From Candidatus Bathyarchaeota archaeon (GTDB taxonomy: Archaea > Thermoproteota > Bathyarchaeia > TCS64): 64,000 nt of DNA. The notes below the pieces were generated by a model. It did not search any database. It saw nothing but the letters and a program-made list of their open reading frames with translations, and had not been told where the DNA came from. How positions within the stretch are numbered: position 1 is the stretch's first letter; each line of letters opens with the position of its first letter. Shown piece by piece: positions 1 through 7,996 of this stretch. The stretch lies in assembly GCA_020346605.1 (NCBI GenBank), contig CP070784.1:1051947-1115946 (forward strand). Direction: 5' to 3'. Made by a program: the position numbers and the translations under genes.

Positions 1-52
1 CGCGCGCGTTTCCAAAATTAAGATTTAGTCCACAACAACCGTTTTACAGGTT

Positions 53-61
53 ATTTATATA
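53..61 (+). promoter_or_regulatory. TATA-like promoter element for the CPBP gene
   Basis: The sequence ATTTATATA is centred about 21 nt before the ATG at 78. That is roughly the spacing of an archaeal TATA box for a leaderless transcript. No Shine-Dalgarno sequence is visible before the ATG. Confidence 0.5.
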
Positions 62-77
62 ACGAATTAACTTCTAA

Positions 78-794
78 ATGCGCAAGAAGCGAAAAACCAT
101 GAGAAAAGGGGTTAAAGAGCAAATTCAACCCATGCCGTTTTGGCAGTCTCTGATCTTCTTCGGGATACCGGCACTGGTAGCAGCAGTATGCCAATATGTG
201 CTCTGGCCGTTCTTCATGAGTGTCGGCATAACCGAGGAAACAGCGTATCATTACCAGGCTTTGATAGTTTTCACGTTATTATTGAGTGCAGCTCTCGTGG
301 CTAACGTGATCGAAGGGAATTCTCTCGATTGGTCATCATTTAGACGTCGTTTACGTCTCTTTGGATTAGATAGAAGAGGATGGAAGTGGACGTTTGGGGG
401 CCTTATTACACAGATCCTTCTATCTCTAGCAGCTACAGTTCTCGCGAGCCAAGTCTATAACATTCTGAAATTTACGCCTCCAGACATATCGCCATCTGGT
501 CCGATGCTAAACCTACCCTTGATGGCGTTCGTTCTGTTTATGAATAGCATGAGTGAGGAGCTGTGGTGGCGGGGATACATCCTTCCTCGGCAGGAGAAAC
601 AACACGGGCGATATGCTTGGGCCATTCACGGTGTGTTATGGGCCTTCTTCCATGCATTCAAGTGGTGGGCTGTTCCGTTCATGCTGTTTACCACCTGGAT
701 CATCCCATTCATTACTCAGCGAATGGGGAACACCACGCCTGGAGTTATCATCCATCTAGTTATCAACGGCCTGGGGATTCTTCTCATGGTTTAG
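78..794 (+). CDS. CPBP family intramembrane metalloprotease
   Basis: This 238-aa multi-pass membrane protein carries all three CPBP (CAAX protease / bacteriocin-processing) motifs. These are an EExxxR motif (SEELWWRGY, about residue 157), an FxxxH motif (WAFFHAFKW) and a C-terminal HxxxN-like motif (IIHLVINGLG). The family cleaves peptide bonds within or next to the membrane, and archaeal members mostly have unknown substrates. The ATG at 78 lies just after a TATA-like box, although ATGs at 108 and 132 are possible starts. The basic N-terminus (RKKRKTMRK) would face the cytoplasm. The base composition is more AT-rich than that of the following MFS gene. The gene stands alone, with about 240 bp before the next start. 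Confidence 0.85.
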   Translation: MRKKRKTMRKGVKEQIQPMPFWQSLIFFGIPALVAAVCQYVLWPFFMSVGITEETAYHYQALIVFTLLLSAALVANVIEGNSLDWSSFRRRLRLFGLDRRGWKWTFGGLITQILLSLAATVLASQVYNILKFTPPDISPSGPMLNLPLMAFVLFMNSMSEELWWRGYILPRQEKQHGRYAWAIHGVLWAFFHAFKWWAVPFMLFTTWIIPFITQRMGNTTPGVIIHLVINGLGILLMV

Positions 795-1038
795 ACTTTC
801 CTACAGTTTGGGTTTGGGTGTGTGGGGGGATAAAATTTAATCCCCAAAACTCAACTCGGGAAATTAGGTTTGAATTACGCATAGTAGTATCAAGTCGCGC
901 GCTTGTTCATTGCTGACAAAATCTTTGGAAAATTATAGAAGTAAAAGTTTTGTGTATGGGAGCACATTTTTATTCCAGACTTATAGCTAATTATTCCATA
1001 ACCTGAGCAGCTGATGGTAGCAATGTTCGCTGATTGAG

Positions 1039-2274
1039 ATGGCTGAAAACCCTGCGGGTAGATGGGACTTTCTGAAGGGTAACATCGGCGTCATGATTCT
1101 TAGCTCAGGTCTGTGGGACATCGCATTCGCCATGACATGGCCCTTCTACGCGCTCTACGTCCTAGAGCTGGGGGGGAGCTACATGGACATAGGCCTCATC
1201 TCCGCCCTGGGGGCGGTGGCAAAGATAGCCCCAACACTGTTCGGGGGCTACCTAACCGACGCCCTGGGGCGGAAGAGGATACTCTACACGCTGAGCTTCC
1301 TCTTGGCCGTCAACGAGTTGATCTACGCCTACGCCCCGGACTACAGGTACATCTACGTCGGTGCGGTCGTCGGCTCTCTCCTCCACGGGTTCAGGGAGCC
1401 AGCGTTCCAGTCAATCATCTTCGATTCCACGAAGCCGGAGAGTCGCGCCCTCTCCGTCGCCACGCTGCAGGTGACCTCCTCACTCTTCGGACTCCTTTCC
1501 CCCTACGCCGTGGGCCTGCTGATAGACGACAGGGGTATCCTGCCGGCCATGCGGTTCGCCTACGTCTTCACCTTCGCGATGGCCACTGTTGCCTCCCTCA
1601 TGAGGTACAGGTTCATCGAGGAGACCCTGGAGAACGGGCGGAGTGTGGAGAAAGACCCGAGGGCAGCGGTGAGGGAGATCCTCTCCGACTTCGTGGCGAC
1701 CTTCAGGGAGCTGCCAGTCCAGCTATGGACCTTCCTACTGATCGACTTCGTCATCACCTTCGCCTGGGCCGTTGGCGAACCCTACTTCGTCACATACGCC
1801 AAGGAGGTGGTGGGCCTCTCGGCGGCCCAATGGGGGCTCGCCACGATGCTCACCATGGCGCTCCCGATAGTCCTCAAGCTGCCACTTGCCAGGGCCTCTG
1901 ACCGCCACGGCAGGATCATGTTCATACTGCCCTGCATGTTCCTCTGGCCCATCGGCTTCCTGCTGTTCGCCTACAGCTGGGGATTCCAGGCCATCCTCGC
2001 CGCCAGGCTGCTGCTGACACTCGCAAGCAGCATCGGAGACCCTGCGTGGGAGGCGATGTTCTACGACTACTCGCCGAAGGAGTACCGCGGAAGGTTCGCA
2101 GCAATCGCCAGCGTCTCCTGGTCTCTGATCTGGGGGGCAGGGAACATCGTCGGCGGGGCGATCTACGGGGGGCACTCAAAGGCGCTCATCTTCTACATCA
2201 GCGCGGGGCTGCTGCTGTTGGGCGCGCTCGCCGCCTTCCTCAAGGTGAAGGAGCCTGAGAGACGCGCCGACTAA
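1039..2274 (+). CDS. Major facilitator superfamily transporter
   Basis: The 411-aa product has about 12 predicted transmembrane segments. The MFS loop 2-3 signature region, GYLTDALGRKRILY, follows the second helix, and a related ASDRHGRIMF sequence appears in the second half. The substrate cannot be told from sequence; the drug/metabolite efflux-like MFS group is most likely. The start is the ATG at 1039 (MAENPAGRWDF). The gene is GC-rich with strong C/G third positions, unlike the AT-richer gene before it. It is followed after 63 bp by mre11 and could be transcribed with it. Confidence 0.85.
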   Translation: MAENPAGRWDFLKGNIGVMILSSGLWDIAFAMTWPFYALYVLELGGSYMDIGLISALGAVAKIAPTLFGGYLTDALGRKRILYTLSFLLAVNELIYAYAPDYRYIYVGAVVGSLLHGFREPAFQSIIFDSTKPESRALSVATLQVTSSLFGLLSPYAVGLLIDDRGILPAMRFAYVFTFAMATVASLMRYRFIEETLENGRSVEKDPRAAVREILSDFVATFRELPVQLWTFLLIDFVITFAWAVGEPYFVTYAKEVVGLSAAQWGLATMLTMALPIVLKLPLARASDRHGRIMFILPCMFLWPIGFLLFAYSWGFQAILAARLLLTLASSIGDPAWEAMFYDYSPKEYRGRFAAIASVSWSLIWGAGNIVGGAIYGGHSKALIFYISAGLLLLGALAAFLKVKEPERRAD

Positions 2275-2337
2275 GCAGCTCGCTACAGCCCTCACGAGGA
2301 AAACGACAATAGGTAGAACTCCAACTAAGACTCAGTT

Positions 2338-3582
2338 ATGAGGTTTGCCGTCCTCGCCGACGCCCACATCGGCCGCAGCATCCCCCTTGCCATAGCCGAG
2401 CACAGGCGCCGAGCCTTCTCCACCGCCTTCACCAAAGCGGTGGATGCCATCGTGGAAGCCGGTGTCGACTACGTCTTCATCTGCGGAGACCTCTTCGAGC
2501 GCCGCACCCTCCGCCCCTACCTCGTCCAGTTCACCCACGACGAGCTCTACAGGCTGTCGACGGAGACCGAGGAGAGGCACGGCAAGCCTACGAAGATCCT
2601 AATCATCCGGGGCAACCACGACGGCCGCTCCCAGTCCGATACCCTGGACTACATCAAGCACCCGCTGGCCGACTACCTCCACGTCTTCGAGGACGATAAC
2701 ATCACCTACAAGGACGAGAACCTCCACGTTGTAGGCCTCAACTACTACGACCAGGTCGACAGGGCCTTCGACCAGCTCGTCGTCCCCGCCTTCCAGGGGG
2801 CCGAAGGCACCAGGATACTTATGCTCCACGGCTTCGTCCAGGGCTACAACCAGGTCCCCCCCTACGAGAGCAGCGTCACACTGGACCAGCTAGCCTCCGT
2901 GGAGCCCGCCTTCGTTTTCACTGGCCACTACCACAGGCGCTGCCCCAGGAGGAGGTTGCCCAACGGCGGCTGGGCCCTCACTCCGGGCAGCCTGGAGATG
3001 TACGACTTCGCCGAGACCCCGGAGAAGGGCTTCTACATCGTGGACGCCAACGGCGAGGAGCCCCAGTTCACCTGGGTCCCCATCGAGCCCATGCACGCCA
3101 TGAAGCAGGTCAGAGTTGTGTCGGACCACAGCCGGGAGCCCCAATGGTACAGGGACAGGGTGGTGGAGAAGGTCGAGGCCTTCAGGGAAGAGCTCGTCGG
3201 GGCCGGGAAGGAGGGATACATCAGGGTACGGGTGCAGGGCGGCCTCAGGAACGGATACCCCGGTGACATCGACCTGTCCCCCGTCGATGAGATGGTCTCC
3301 TCAGACCCGCTCCTCCTCTGGGTTGACGTGGACACCCTCGGGATCGAGATGCCCCTGCTGGCCGGGGTCCCCGAGAGGGAGCTTGTGGACGTCAGGGCAT
3401 TCTTCTCCGCAATGGGGGAGTTCGCCGACGACATAGGGGAGATGCACGGCAGGATCCGTGAGACCCTGGAGGAGGAGGCGAGCCTGCAGACGGGGCTGCT
3501 CACACCCAGCCAGAGGATCCCCTTGGTCAAGGAGTGGGTTGAGCGCTTCGAGAAGCGGAGCTTCGGGGAGGACGAGCCATGA
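2338..3582 (+). CDS. mre11: DNA double-strand break repair nuclease Mre11 (SbcD-like)
   Basis: The 414-aa calcineurin-like phosphoesterase shows the Mre11 motifs in order: DAHIG at residues 8-12 (metal-binding D and H), GDLFERR near 50, GNHD near 95, a conserved His in LHGFVQGY, and GHYH near 198. These residues hold two manganese ions for 3'-5' exonuclease and endonuclease activity. The C-terminal 150 residues would form the capping and Rad50-binding region. The stop overlaps the Rad50 start by four bases (ATGA), so the two are translationally coupled. The HerA and NurA genes often found next to this pair in archaea are not in the window. Confidence 0.93.
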   Translation: MRFAVLADAHIGRSIPLAIAEHRRRAFSTAFTKAVDAIVEAGVDYVFICGDLFERRTLRPYLVQFTHDELYRLSTETEERHGKPTKILIIRGNHDGRSQSDTLDYIKHPLADYLHVFEDDNITYKDENLHVVGLNYYDQVDRAFDQLVVPAFQGAEGTRILMLHGFVQGYNQVPPYESSVTLDQLASVEPAFVFTGHYHRRCPRRRLPNGGWALTPGSLEMYDFAETPEKGFYIVDANGEEPQFTWVPIEPMHAMKQVRVVSDHSREPQWYRDRVVEKVEAFREELVGAGKEGYIRVRVQGGLRNGYPGDIDLSPVDEMVSSDPLLLWVDVDTLGIEMPLLAGVPERELVDVRAFFSAMGEFADDIGEMHGRIRETLEEEASLQTGLLTPSQRIPLVKEWVERFEKRSFGEDEP

Positions 3583-5624
3583 TAGAGGAGCTCACCCTCC
3601 GGGGCTTCAAGTCCTACAGGAGCCGCCAGACCGTCAGGTTCACCCGGGGGGTCAACAAGATCTCGGGCCGAAACGCCTCTGGGAAGACCACCCTCCTCCA
3701 AGCGGTGCTCTTCGGCCTCTTCGGAGACGTCCCGGGCGTCAACAAGCAGGACCTGATCCCCCTCAACGGGGCAGACGTCGACGTCACCCTCGCCCTCCGC
3801 AGCCCCCTCAACGGGAAGAGGATCACCATCCACAGGGAGGGCGGCCAGACAAGGGATGGCGGGTTCCGCTCCTCCAAGAGCCTGCTCAAGGTCGAGGGGG
3901 AGGACGCCACGTACGCTCGTGAGCGGGAGATCCAGACCAAGCTAAGGGAGCTCATCGGCGTCGGCAGGAGCACCTTCTTCAACGTCGTCTACGCGCAGCA
4001 GAAGGAGTTCATTGAGATTCTCAAGCCCGATCGCCGGCGCATGGACGCTATACTGGGGCTCACCACTCCCGCCGAGATCAGGGAGCAGTTCCGAGAGGTG
4101 AGCAGGATGCTCAGGGATCGGGGGCGCATCGAGAAGCGCGGAGCCCTAGAGGAGAGGGTCAGGAACGCGGAGCAGGGAATCTCAGACCTGGATGGCCAGC
4201 TGGTGGAGGTCACCGAGCGCAGGCGCGATCTATCCGAGGGCCTCAACCAGATGAAGGTCCGACTCACCCTTGCCAACGGCCGGGTCGAGACCATGGACGG
4301 CATCCTCGCCGAGCTTAGGCGGGTGGAGATGTCACAGGCCGACTTGGAGCGCCTGCAGGAGCAGAGGGAGGACGTAGCCCGGGACCTGGAGGACATCTAC
4401 GTGGAGATGGGGGAGGATCCCGAGAAGACGCGCAGGGAGCTCCAGGAGCGGAGGAGCTCTGCGGAGACCACAGAGGAGGAGCTACGGCGCCTGCTCGACG
4501 GGAGGCTCGCCAGGGACAGGGCCGAAACAGTGGGCGCCGTCTCCCGATTGGAGCACCAAATCGGCGAGCACGTGGAGCTGAGGGAGCAGGGGGTCACCGT
4601 CTGCCCCAAGTGCGGCCAGGAGGTCAACTTCGACCTCTTGGAGAAGGACGTGAAGCAGTGGCAGGCTGAGCTCGAGCAGGAACGAGGCCGACTGAAGGCG
4701 CTGGAAAGGGAGATAAGCATGGTCCAGGAGCAGGCCAAGGCAGCCAGCCGCAGGTTCAGGGATGCCGACAGGGCAGTGATCAACTTCGTCAACCAGGAGA
4801 GGAGGATCAACGAGCTCAAGAAAACCATGCAGGACCTAGAGGCCAGGGGGGCCGACCTCCACGCCAGGATCGGCCGTGAGACCGAGGAGTTGCTGCTGAA
4901 GGCGGAGATGGAGCTCGCAACGGCCTTCGCCTCCCTCGAGGACGCCCAGGAGAAGATCGGCGAACAGCTCGACGGATCCCGCAGGGAGCAGAGGGAGCTC
5001 CAGGCCGAGGTCCGCTCGAGGGAGGACCGGCTCAAGGACGCTGACAGGGAAGAGGAGAGGATCCAGGGGCAGCAGGAGGGCCACCGTAAGGTCTTGGAGG
5101 AGTCGCTGGGGCTCCTAGACGGAATACGGGAGTACGAGGCCAAGATAAGGGCCGTCGACTCAATCCAGAGGCGCTACGGCGAGTACGAGCAGCAGTTGAG
5201 GGAGAACACGCTGAAGCTCCTGGAGTACCAGACCTATAACTACTTCCGCCGCCTCACAGACCAGCAGTCATACGCAGGGTGCCATATCGACAGGGAGCGC
5301 TACACGCTGGAGGTCCAGCCCCTCGGCGGAAACAGGATGATGCCCGCCTGGTTGGCAGGGGGAGGGCACGAGAGCCTTTTTGCCCTCGCGGAGCGCCTCG
5401 CCCTCCTCAGGGTAATGGGCTTTCCACACCTGTTGATTTTAGACGAGCCGACGGACGCTGTGGATTCGGAGAACGTCCCCCAGCTCCTGGAGTACGTAGC
5501 CCGGAGCAGCAGGGAGATCGGGCAGGTGTTGTTGGTGACCCACCACGGCCACGGCGAAGAGGAGGGCGTAAACTTGATAAGGGTGAGAAAGGTTGGCGAG
5601 GAGTCCAGAGTCTACCAAGAATAG
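3579..5624 (+). CDS. rad50: DNA double-strand break repair ATPase Rad50
   Basis: The 681-aa SMC-like ABC ATPase partners Mre11. The Walker A motif GRNASGKT lies at residues 30-37. A long coiled coil is interrupted by the zinc-hook sequence CPKCG near residue 342, which dimerises two molecules through zinc. A degenerate signature region (AGGGHESLFALAERLAL) and the Walker B motif LLILDEPTDAVD near 617 close the ATPase head. Archaeal Rad50 is usually about 850-900 aa, so the coiled-coil arms here are short. The gene starts inside the mre11 stop codon and is followed by about 190 bp containing two GC-dinucleotide tracts. Confidence 0.93.
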   Translation: MIEELTLRGFKSYRSRQTVRFTRGVNKISGRNASGKTTLLQAVLFGLFGDVPGVNKQDLIPLNGADVDVTLALRSPLNGKRITIHREGGQTRDGGFRSSKSLLKVEGEDATYAREREIQTKLRELIGVGRSTFFNVVYAQQKEFIEILKPDRRRMDAILGLTTPAEIREQFREVSRMLRDRGRIEKRGALEERVRNAEQGISDLDGQLVEVTERRRDLSEGLNQMKVRLTLANGRVETMDGILAELRRVEMSQADLERLQEQREDVARDLEDIYVEMGEDPEKTRRELQERRSSAETTEEELRRLLDGRLARDRAETVGAVSRLEHQIGEHVELREQGVTVCPKCGQEVNFDLLEKDVKQWQAELEQERGRLKALEREISMVQEQAKAASRRFRDADRAVINFVNQERRINELKKTMQDLEARGADLHARIGRETEELLLKAEMELATAFASLEDAQEKIGEQLDGSRREQRELQAEVRSREDRLKDADREEERIQGQQEGHRKVLEESLGLLDGIREYEAKIRAVDSIQRRYGEYEQQLRENTLKLLEYQTYNYFRRLTDQQSYAGCHIDRERYTLEVQPLGGNRMMPAWLAGGGHESLFALAERLALLRVMGFPHLLILDEPTDAVDSENVPQLLEYVARSSREIGQVLLVTHHGHGEEEGVNLIRVRKVGEESRVYQE

Positions 5625-5680
5625 TACAAGGAACTTAAATGATCTCTTAAAACTATCTGTTAGGGTTGGTGAGTGATATA

Positions 5681-5803
5681 ATGGTCTTGGTGTTGGACAC
5701 TTCCTCGACGTCGTTGCGCGCGCATGTCCTTCATGCTATCAGGGGTCTCGGTGACCACCTTCAGCAGCGTATCGCGCGCGTACGCATTACAAATATATTT
5801 TGA
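5681..5803 (+). CDS. Possible 40-aa small protein containing two GC tracts
   Basis: An ATG-initiated frame of 40 codons (starting MVLVLDTSST) follows an A/T-rich box, CTTAAAAC (about 5646-5653), at leaderless spacing. Both GC-dinucleotide tracts of this gap (5716-5723 and 5773-5780) fall within it and would encode Arg-Ala and Ala-Arg. I do not recognise the product. It may equally be chance in a decaying intergenic stretch. Confidence 0.2.
   Translation: MVLVLDTSSTSLRAHVLHAIRGLGDHLQQRIARVRITNIF
5715..5724. repeat. TGCGCGCGCA palindrome, copy 1 of 4
   Basis: This perfect 10-bp palindrome with a preceding T (TTGCGCGCGCA) also occurs at 12651, 33807 and 42857. All four copies lie outside confidently called genes. 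Confidence 0.7.
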
Positions 5804-5817
5804 TGAAAAACTGTGAG

Positions 5818-6393
5818 TCATGATCGAATTGGATAAACTGTGCAATTTGAGCAGAACCAAGGAGAAGCCGAGAATACCCATTTCTCGGTCATCACGCCTT
5901 TAGAAGATATTTTTTTCTTTACATAAAGATAATTCATATCCAGATCGTCAACTATCTTGAAGAAGCCTGGCTTTTCCTTCCAGGTCCAATAGATGCAATG
6001 ACCTTCTCTATCCCTGTGGTGGCAGCTCGTCATCATGGTGCTACCTCTATTAATTGAGAGCGAATAATCCAGTTGTGTCATCAGTTCATTTCTCTTCCTC
6101 AGCCACTCCTCGGAATGCCTCGTGCGCGTGACCTCATCATATTCACGTACTGTCAACGAATTCTTCTCGGTCTTCGCCTGCTCCCGTAGGTTTGTGATCA
6201 GCTTCCAGAGTTCAGGGTCATATGGACCGACTCCTCGCTCCGTCTGCCCCTTTCTGCGGGTAATGTATCTGTGACCTTTTACAGTTTTAGCCCTGAAATT
6301 CCACCCATCCGATATGAGTCCCCGAATCTCATCCTCATCAATTTTCATAACCATGGGAAACTCAACCCACGTTGGAATGATGAAATTTCCCAT
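5818..6393 (-). CDS. Hypothetical protein with a Cys/His cluster
   Basis: I do not recognise this 191-aa protein. The N-terminal half is charged and probably helical (residues 16-110, with EDEIRGLISDGWNFRAKTV and many Arg/Glu). The C-terminal half holds a Cys/His-rich stretch, SCHHRDREGHCIYWTW, and a late CSNC pair, which together could bind a metal. No signal peptide or membrane segment is visible. The start ATG at 6393 is followed closely by in-frame ATGs (MVMKIDEDE). Codon use is AT-richer than in rad50 and similar to the divergent gene at 6700, so both may belong to one acquired patch. Confidence 0.6.
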   Translation of the reverse strand: MGNFIIPTWVEFPMVMKIDEDEIRGLISDGWNFRAKTVKGHRYITRRKGQTERGVGPYDPELWKLITNLREQAKTEKNSLTVREYDEVTRTRHSEEWLRKRNELMTQLDYSLSINRGSTMMTSCHHRDREGHCIYWTWKEKPGFFKIVDDLDMNYLYVKKKISSKGVMTEKWVFSASPWFCSNCTVYPIRS

Positions 6394-6412
6394 ATTAATG
6401 TGTTTCCCATCG

Positions 6413-6622
6413 GTTTACCATGAAGGGGCTGCTTACTTTCGGTGTGACCTTCTCCCCTACCTGGTTATGCCGGTTTACCCTGTTTACCACCGAATATTTG
6501 AGGGGTAGGCTAGCCTACTTCCCATCAGAAGCTCTTGTATACGTTTGCATCAATACCTTCATCGTAGCCCTCATCTGTACCCAGTGTCCTTTACTACGGG
6601 GTTTGAGTCGACATGGTTTACC
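6413..6622. repeat. Four GTTTACC direct repeats between divergent genes
   Basis: The heptamer GTTTACC occurs at 6413, 6473, 6482 and 6616, mostly within the larger form CGGTTTACC or TGGTTTACCATG. The copies lie between the divergent starts at 6393 and 6700. They could be operator sites for a regulator of one or both genes. That role is inference. Confidence 0.4.
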
Positions 6623-6670
6623 ATGTAAGACCCGAGTATGGGCGCGCGCCGTTTAGAACTCGCGAGCACG

Positions 6671-6678
6671 CTTAAAAG
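6671..6678 (+). promoter_or_regulatory. TATA-like promoter element
   Basis: CTTAAAAG is centred about 25 nt before the GTG at 6700. This supports that GTG, rather than the in-frame ATG at 6742, as the start of a leaderless message. Confidence 0.45.
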
Positions 6679-6699
6679 AGGTGGGCTTTTTCGCTCACG

Positions 6700-7482
6700 G
6701 TGGTTAAACAAACGGAAATAAAGCTCGACGTCCTAATTTCTATGGGGGACTGGATGAGTCATCTACGATGCCCTCTCTGTGGCTTGAACGCCGCTGTTTC
6801 TAGGTTTGACCCTTCCGGACTCGATTTAGACTTGAGGGCGACGAGTTTCAGAGGGCTTGGCTATGGAAGAGGCTTCGCGCCAGTGGAGGAGCACTCGGTT
6901 CTGGGGGATGACGAATTTTCACCGCTGGTTGCAGAACGCGTCTTATCGCTCTGTATGATGTTCCTAGATGCGGGGGTTATCAACTCTGAGTACACGATAG
7001 ATAAGCTCGGACTGAAACCAAAATCATCAATGTCCATCGAGTCTCCTACGCGCCCTGAAATCCGAACCGTGCTTTTACCCTCAGAACTGAATAGTGTTGA
7101 ACTCACTCGTGCACGTGAAACCATAAAAGAGCAAGAAAAAGAGTTAGAGCGTGAGAGAATGATAGACAGAGAGCTGCTAAGATTCATCAGAGATTATCCG
7201 TATGTAGAAATAAATGAGGAGGAAGTACCATGGACAATAGATATAACCGATGTTGACACCGAAAGCCTTCAAACACTAATTTTACTTTACGGGTATTTAG
7301 ATATTGACACACAGAAACACCTCCTAAAAAGACTGAAGACCGAACACCCCTTAGTTGAATATTTTTTAGAACTATTTATGGTAAAACCTAAAAAAACAAT
7401 AGCCCAAAGGATAATGGAATTCGATGCAAACAAGGTTAGAACCAATATTAAAAGCGGTTTACAGGAACGCTGGTTCGAGTAA
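6700..7482 (+). CDS. Hypothetical protein with zinc-ribbon-like CPLCG and coiled coil
   Basis: I do not recognise this 260-aa protein as a named family. The N-terminus has a CPLCG knuckle near residue 24, with no second CxxC visible nearby. A conserved-looking Gly/Phe segment follows (SFRGLGYGRGFAPVEE). Residues 130-160 form a charged coiled coil (TIKEQEKELERERMIDREL). The C-terminal third is helical and AT-rich in codon use (TTTTTAGAACTATTTATG), unlike neighbouring GC-rich genes. This suggests plasmid, virus or other recent origin. The GTG start at 6700 is favoured by promoter spacing. Confidence 0.6.
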   Translation: MVKQTEIKLDVLISMGDWMSHLRCPLCGLNAAVSRFDPSGLDLDLRATSFRGLGYGRGFAPVEEHSVLGDDEFSPLVAERVLSLCMMFLDAGVINSEYTIDKLGLKPKSSMSIESPTRPEIRTVLLPSELNSVELTRARETIKEQEKELERERMIDRELLRFIRDYPYVEINEEEVPWTIDITDVDTESLQTLILLYGYLDIDTQKHLLKRLKTEHPLVEYFLELFMVKPKKTIAQRIMEFDANKVRTNIKSGLQERWFE

Positions 7483-7505
7483 ATTTGACAAATAAAATAA
7501 CTGGT

Positions 7506-7582
7506 GTGTGCACAATAAAATCACGTGTGAGTGCACACTCATGTATAATGTTGCGCGTAGCTGATCTAGTGTGCTAGGATCA
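7506..7582. terminator. Two hairpins between convergent genes
   Basis: GTGTGCAC (7506-7513) and GTGCACAC (7531-7538) form a perfect 8-bp inverted repeat. A second hairpin (TGATCTAG / CTAGGATCA with one bulged G, 7562-7582) follows. They lie between the ends of the plus-strand gene at 7482 and the minus-strand gene at 7598, so a bidirectional terminator role is likely. Confidence 0.4.
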
Positions 7583-7597
7583 AAGTTCGCAATAAAA

Positions 7598-7918
7598 TTA
7601 GGAGGTGAGGGATTCACTAACTTCCTTGATCAGCGGTATGCTCAGCTCCGCCGATGAGACCCCTGTGTTGAACGCCATCAGCGCAGCCGCCTGGATCTGC
7701 TCCTTGGACGCGCCGGCGTCGAACGCGAGCCTGGTGAAGTGCCTCAGCGCCACCGGGTCCCTCGTGGTCGAGTAGATGCCGACCAGTATCAGGTTCCTCG
7801 TCTTCTCGTCGAGCACTCCGTCCTTGTTTATCGCCGCGGAGAGCTTTATGTAGGCCTCCGCCGCCTCGGGGGTCTCCTCGTTGAAGATCTCCCAGACACT
7901 CTTGCTCAATTCTACCAC
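7598..7918 (-). CDS. Carboxymuconolactone decarboxylase-like (AhpD fold) protein without the Cys pair
   Basis: The 106-aa protein matches the small all-helical CMD/AhpD family through LDEKTRNLILVGIYSTT and RLAFDAGASKEQIQAA. Redox-active members carry CxxC or CxxH around the position where this one reads DPVALRHF, so the Cys pair is absent and the His is kept. It is therefore unlikely to be a peroxidase or disulfide reductase. It may act as a lyase or binding protein, but the function is unknown. The gene is the last before the convergent hairpins. Confidence 0.7.
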   Translation of the reverse strand: MVELSKSVWEIFNEETPEAAEAYIKLSAAINKDGVLDEKTRNLILVGIYSTTRDPVALRHFTRLAFDAGASKEQIQAAALMAFNTGVSSAELSIPLIKEVSESLTS

Positions 7919-7996
7919 CGCATAAAGGAGCGTCCAGGGAAGTATAAACGTGCGCGCATGTCAGGTCATTTTTGGCGCGAAGAGGGGCTCAGGTGG

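Noticed and set aside
1735-2175. Long antisense reading frame opposite the MFS gene
   Set aside because: GC-rich third positions keep the opposite strand open. The product is Arg/Gly/Glu-rich, shows no known fold, and lies wholly inside a well-supported gene. The same holds for antisense frames opposite rad50, IMPDH, DUF58 and the ABC genes.
6420-6656. 78-aa plus-strand frame between the divergent genes
   Set aside because: It has no promoter or ribosome-binding site and an atypical composition, and it overlaps the GTTTACC repeats.
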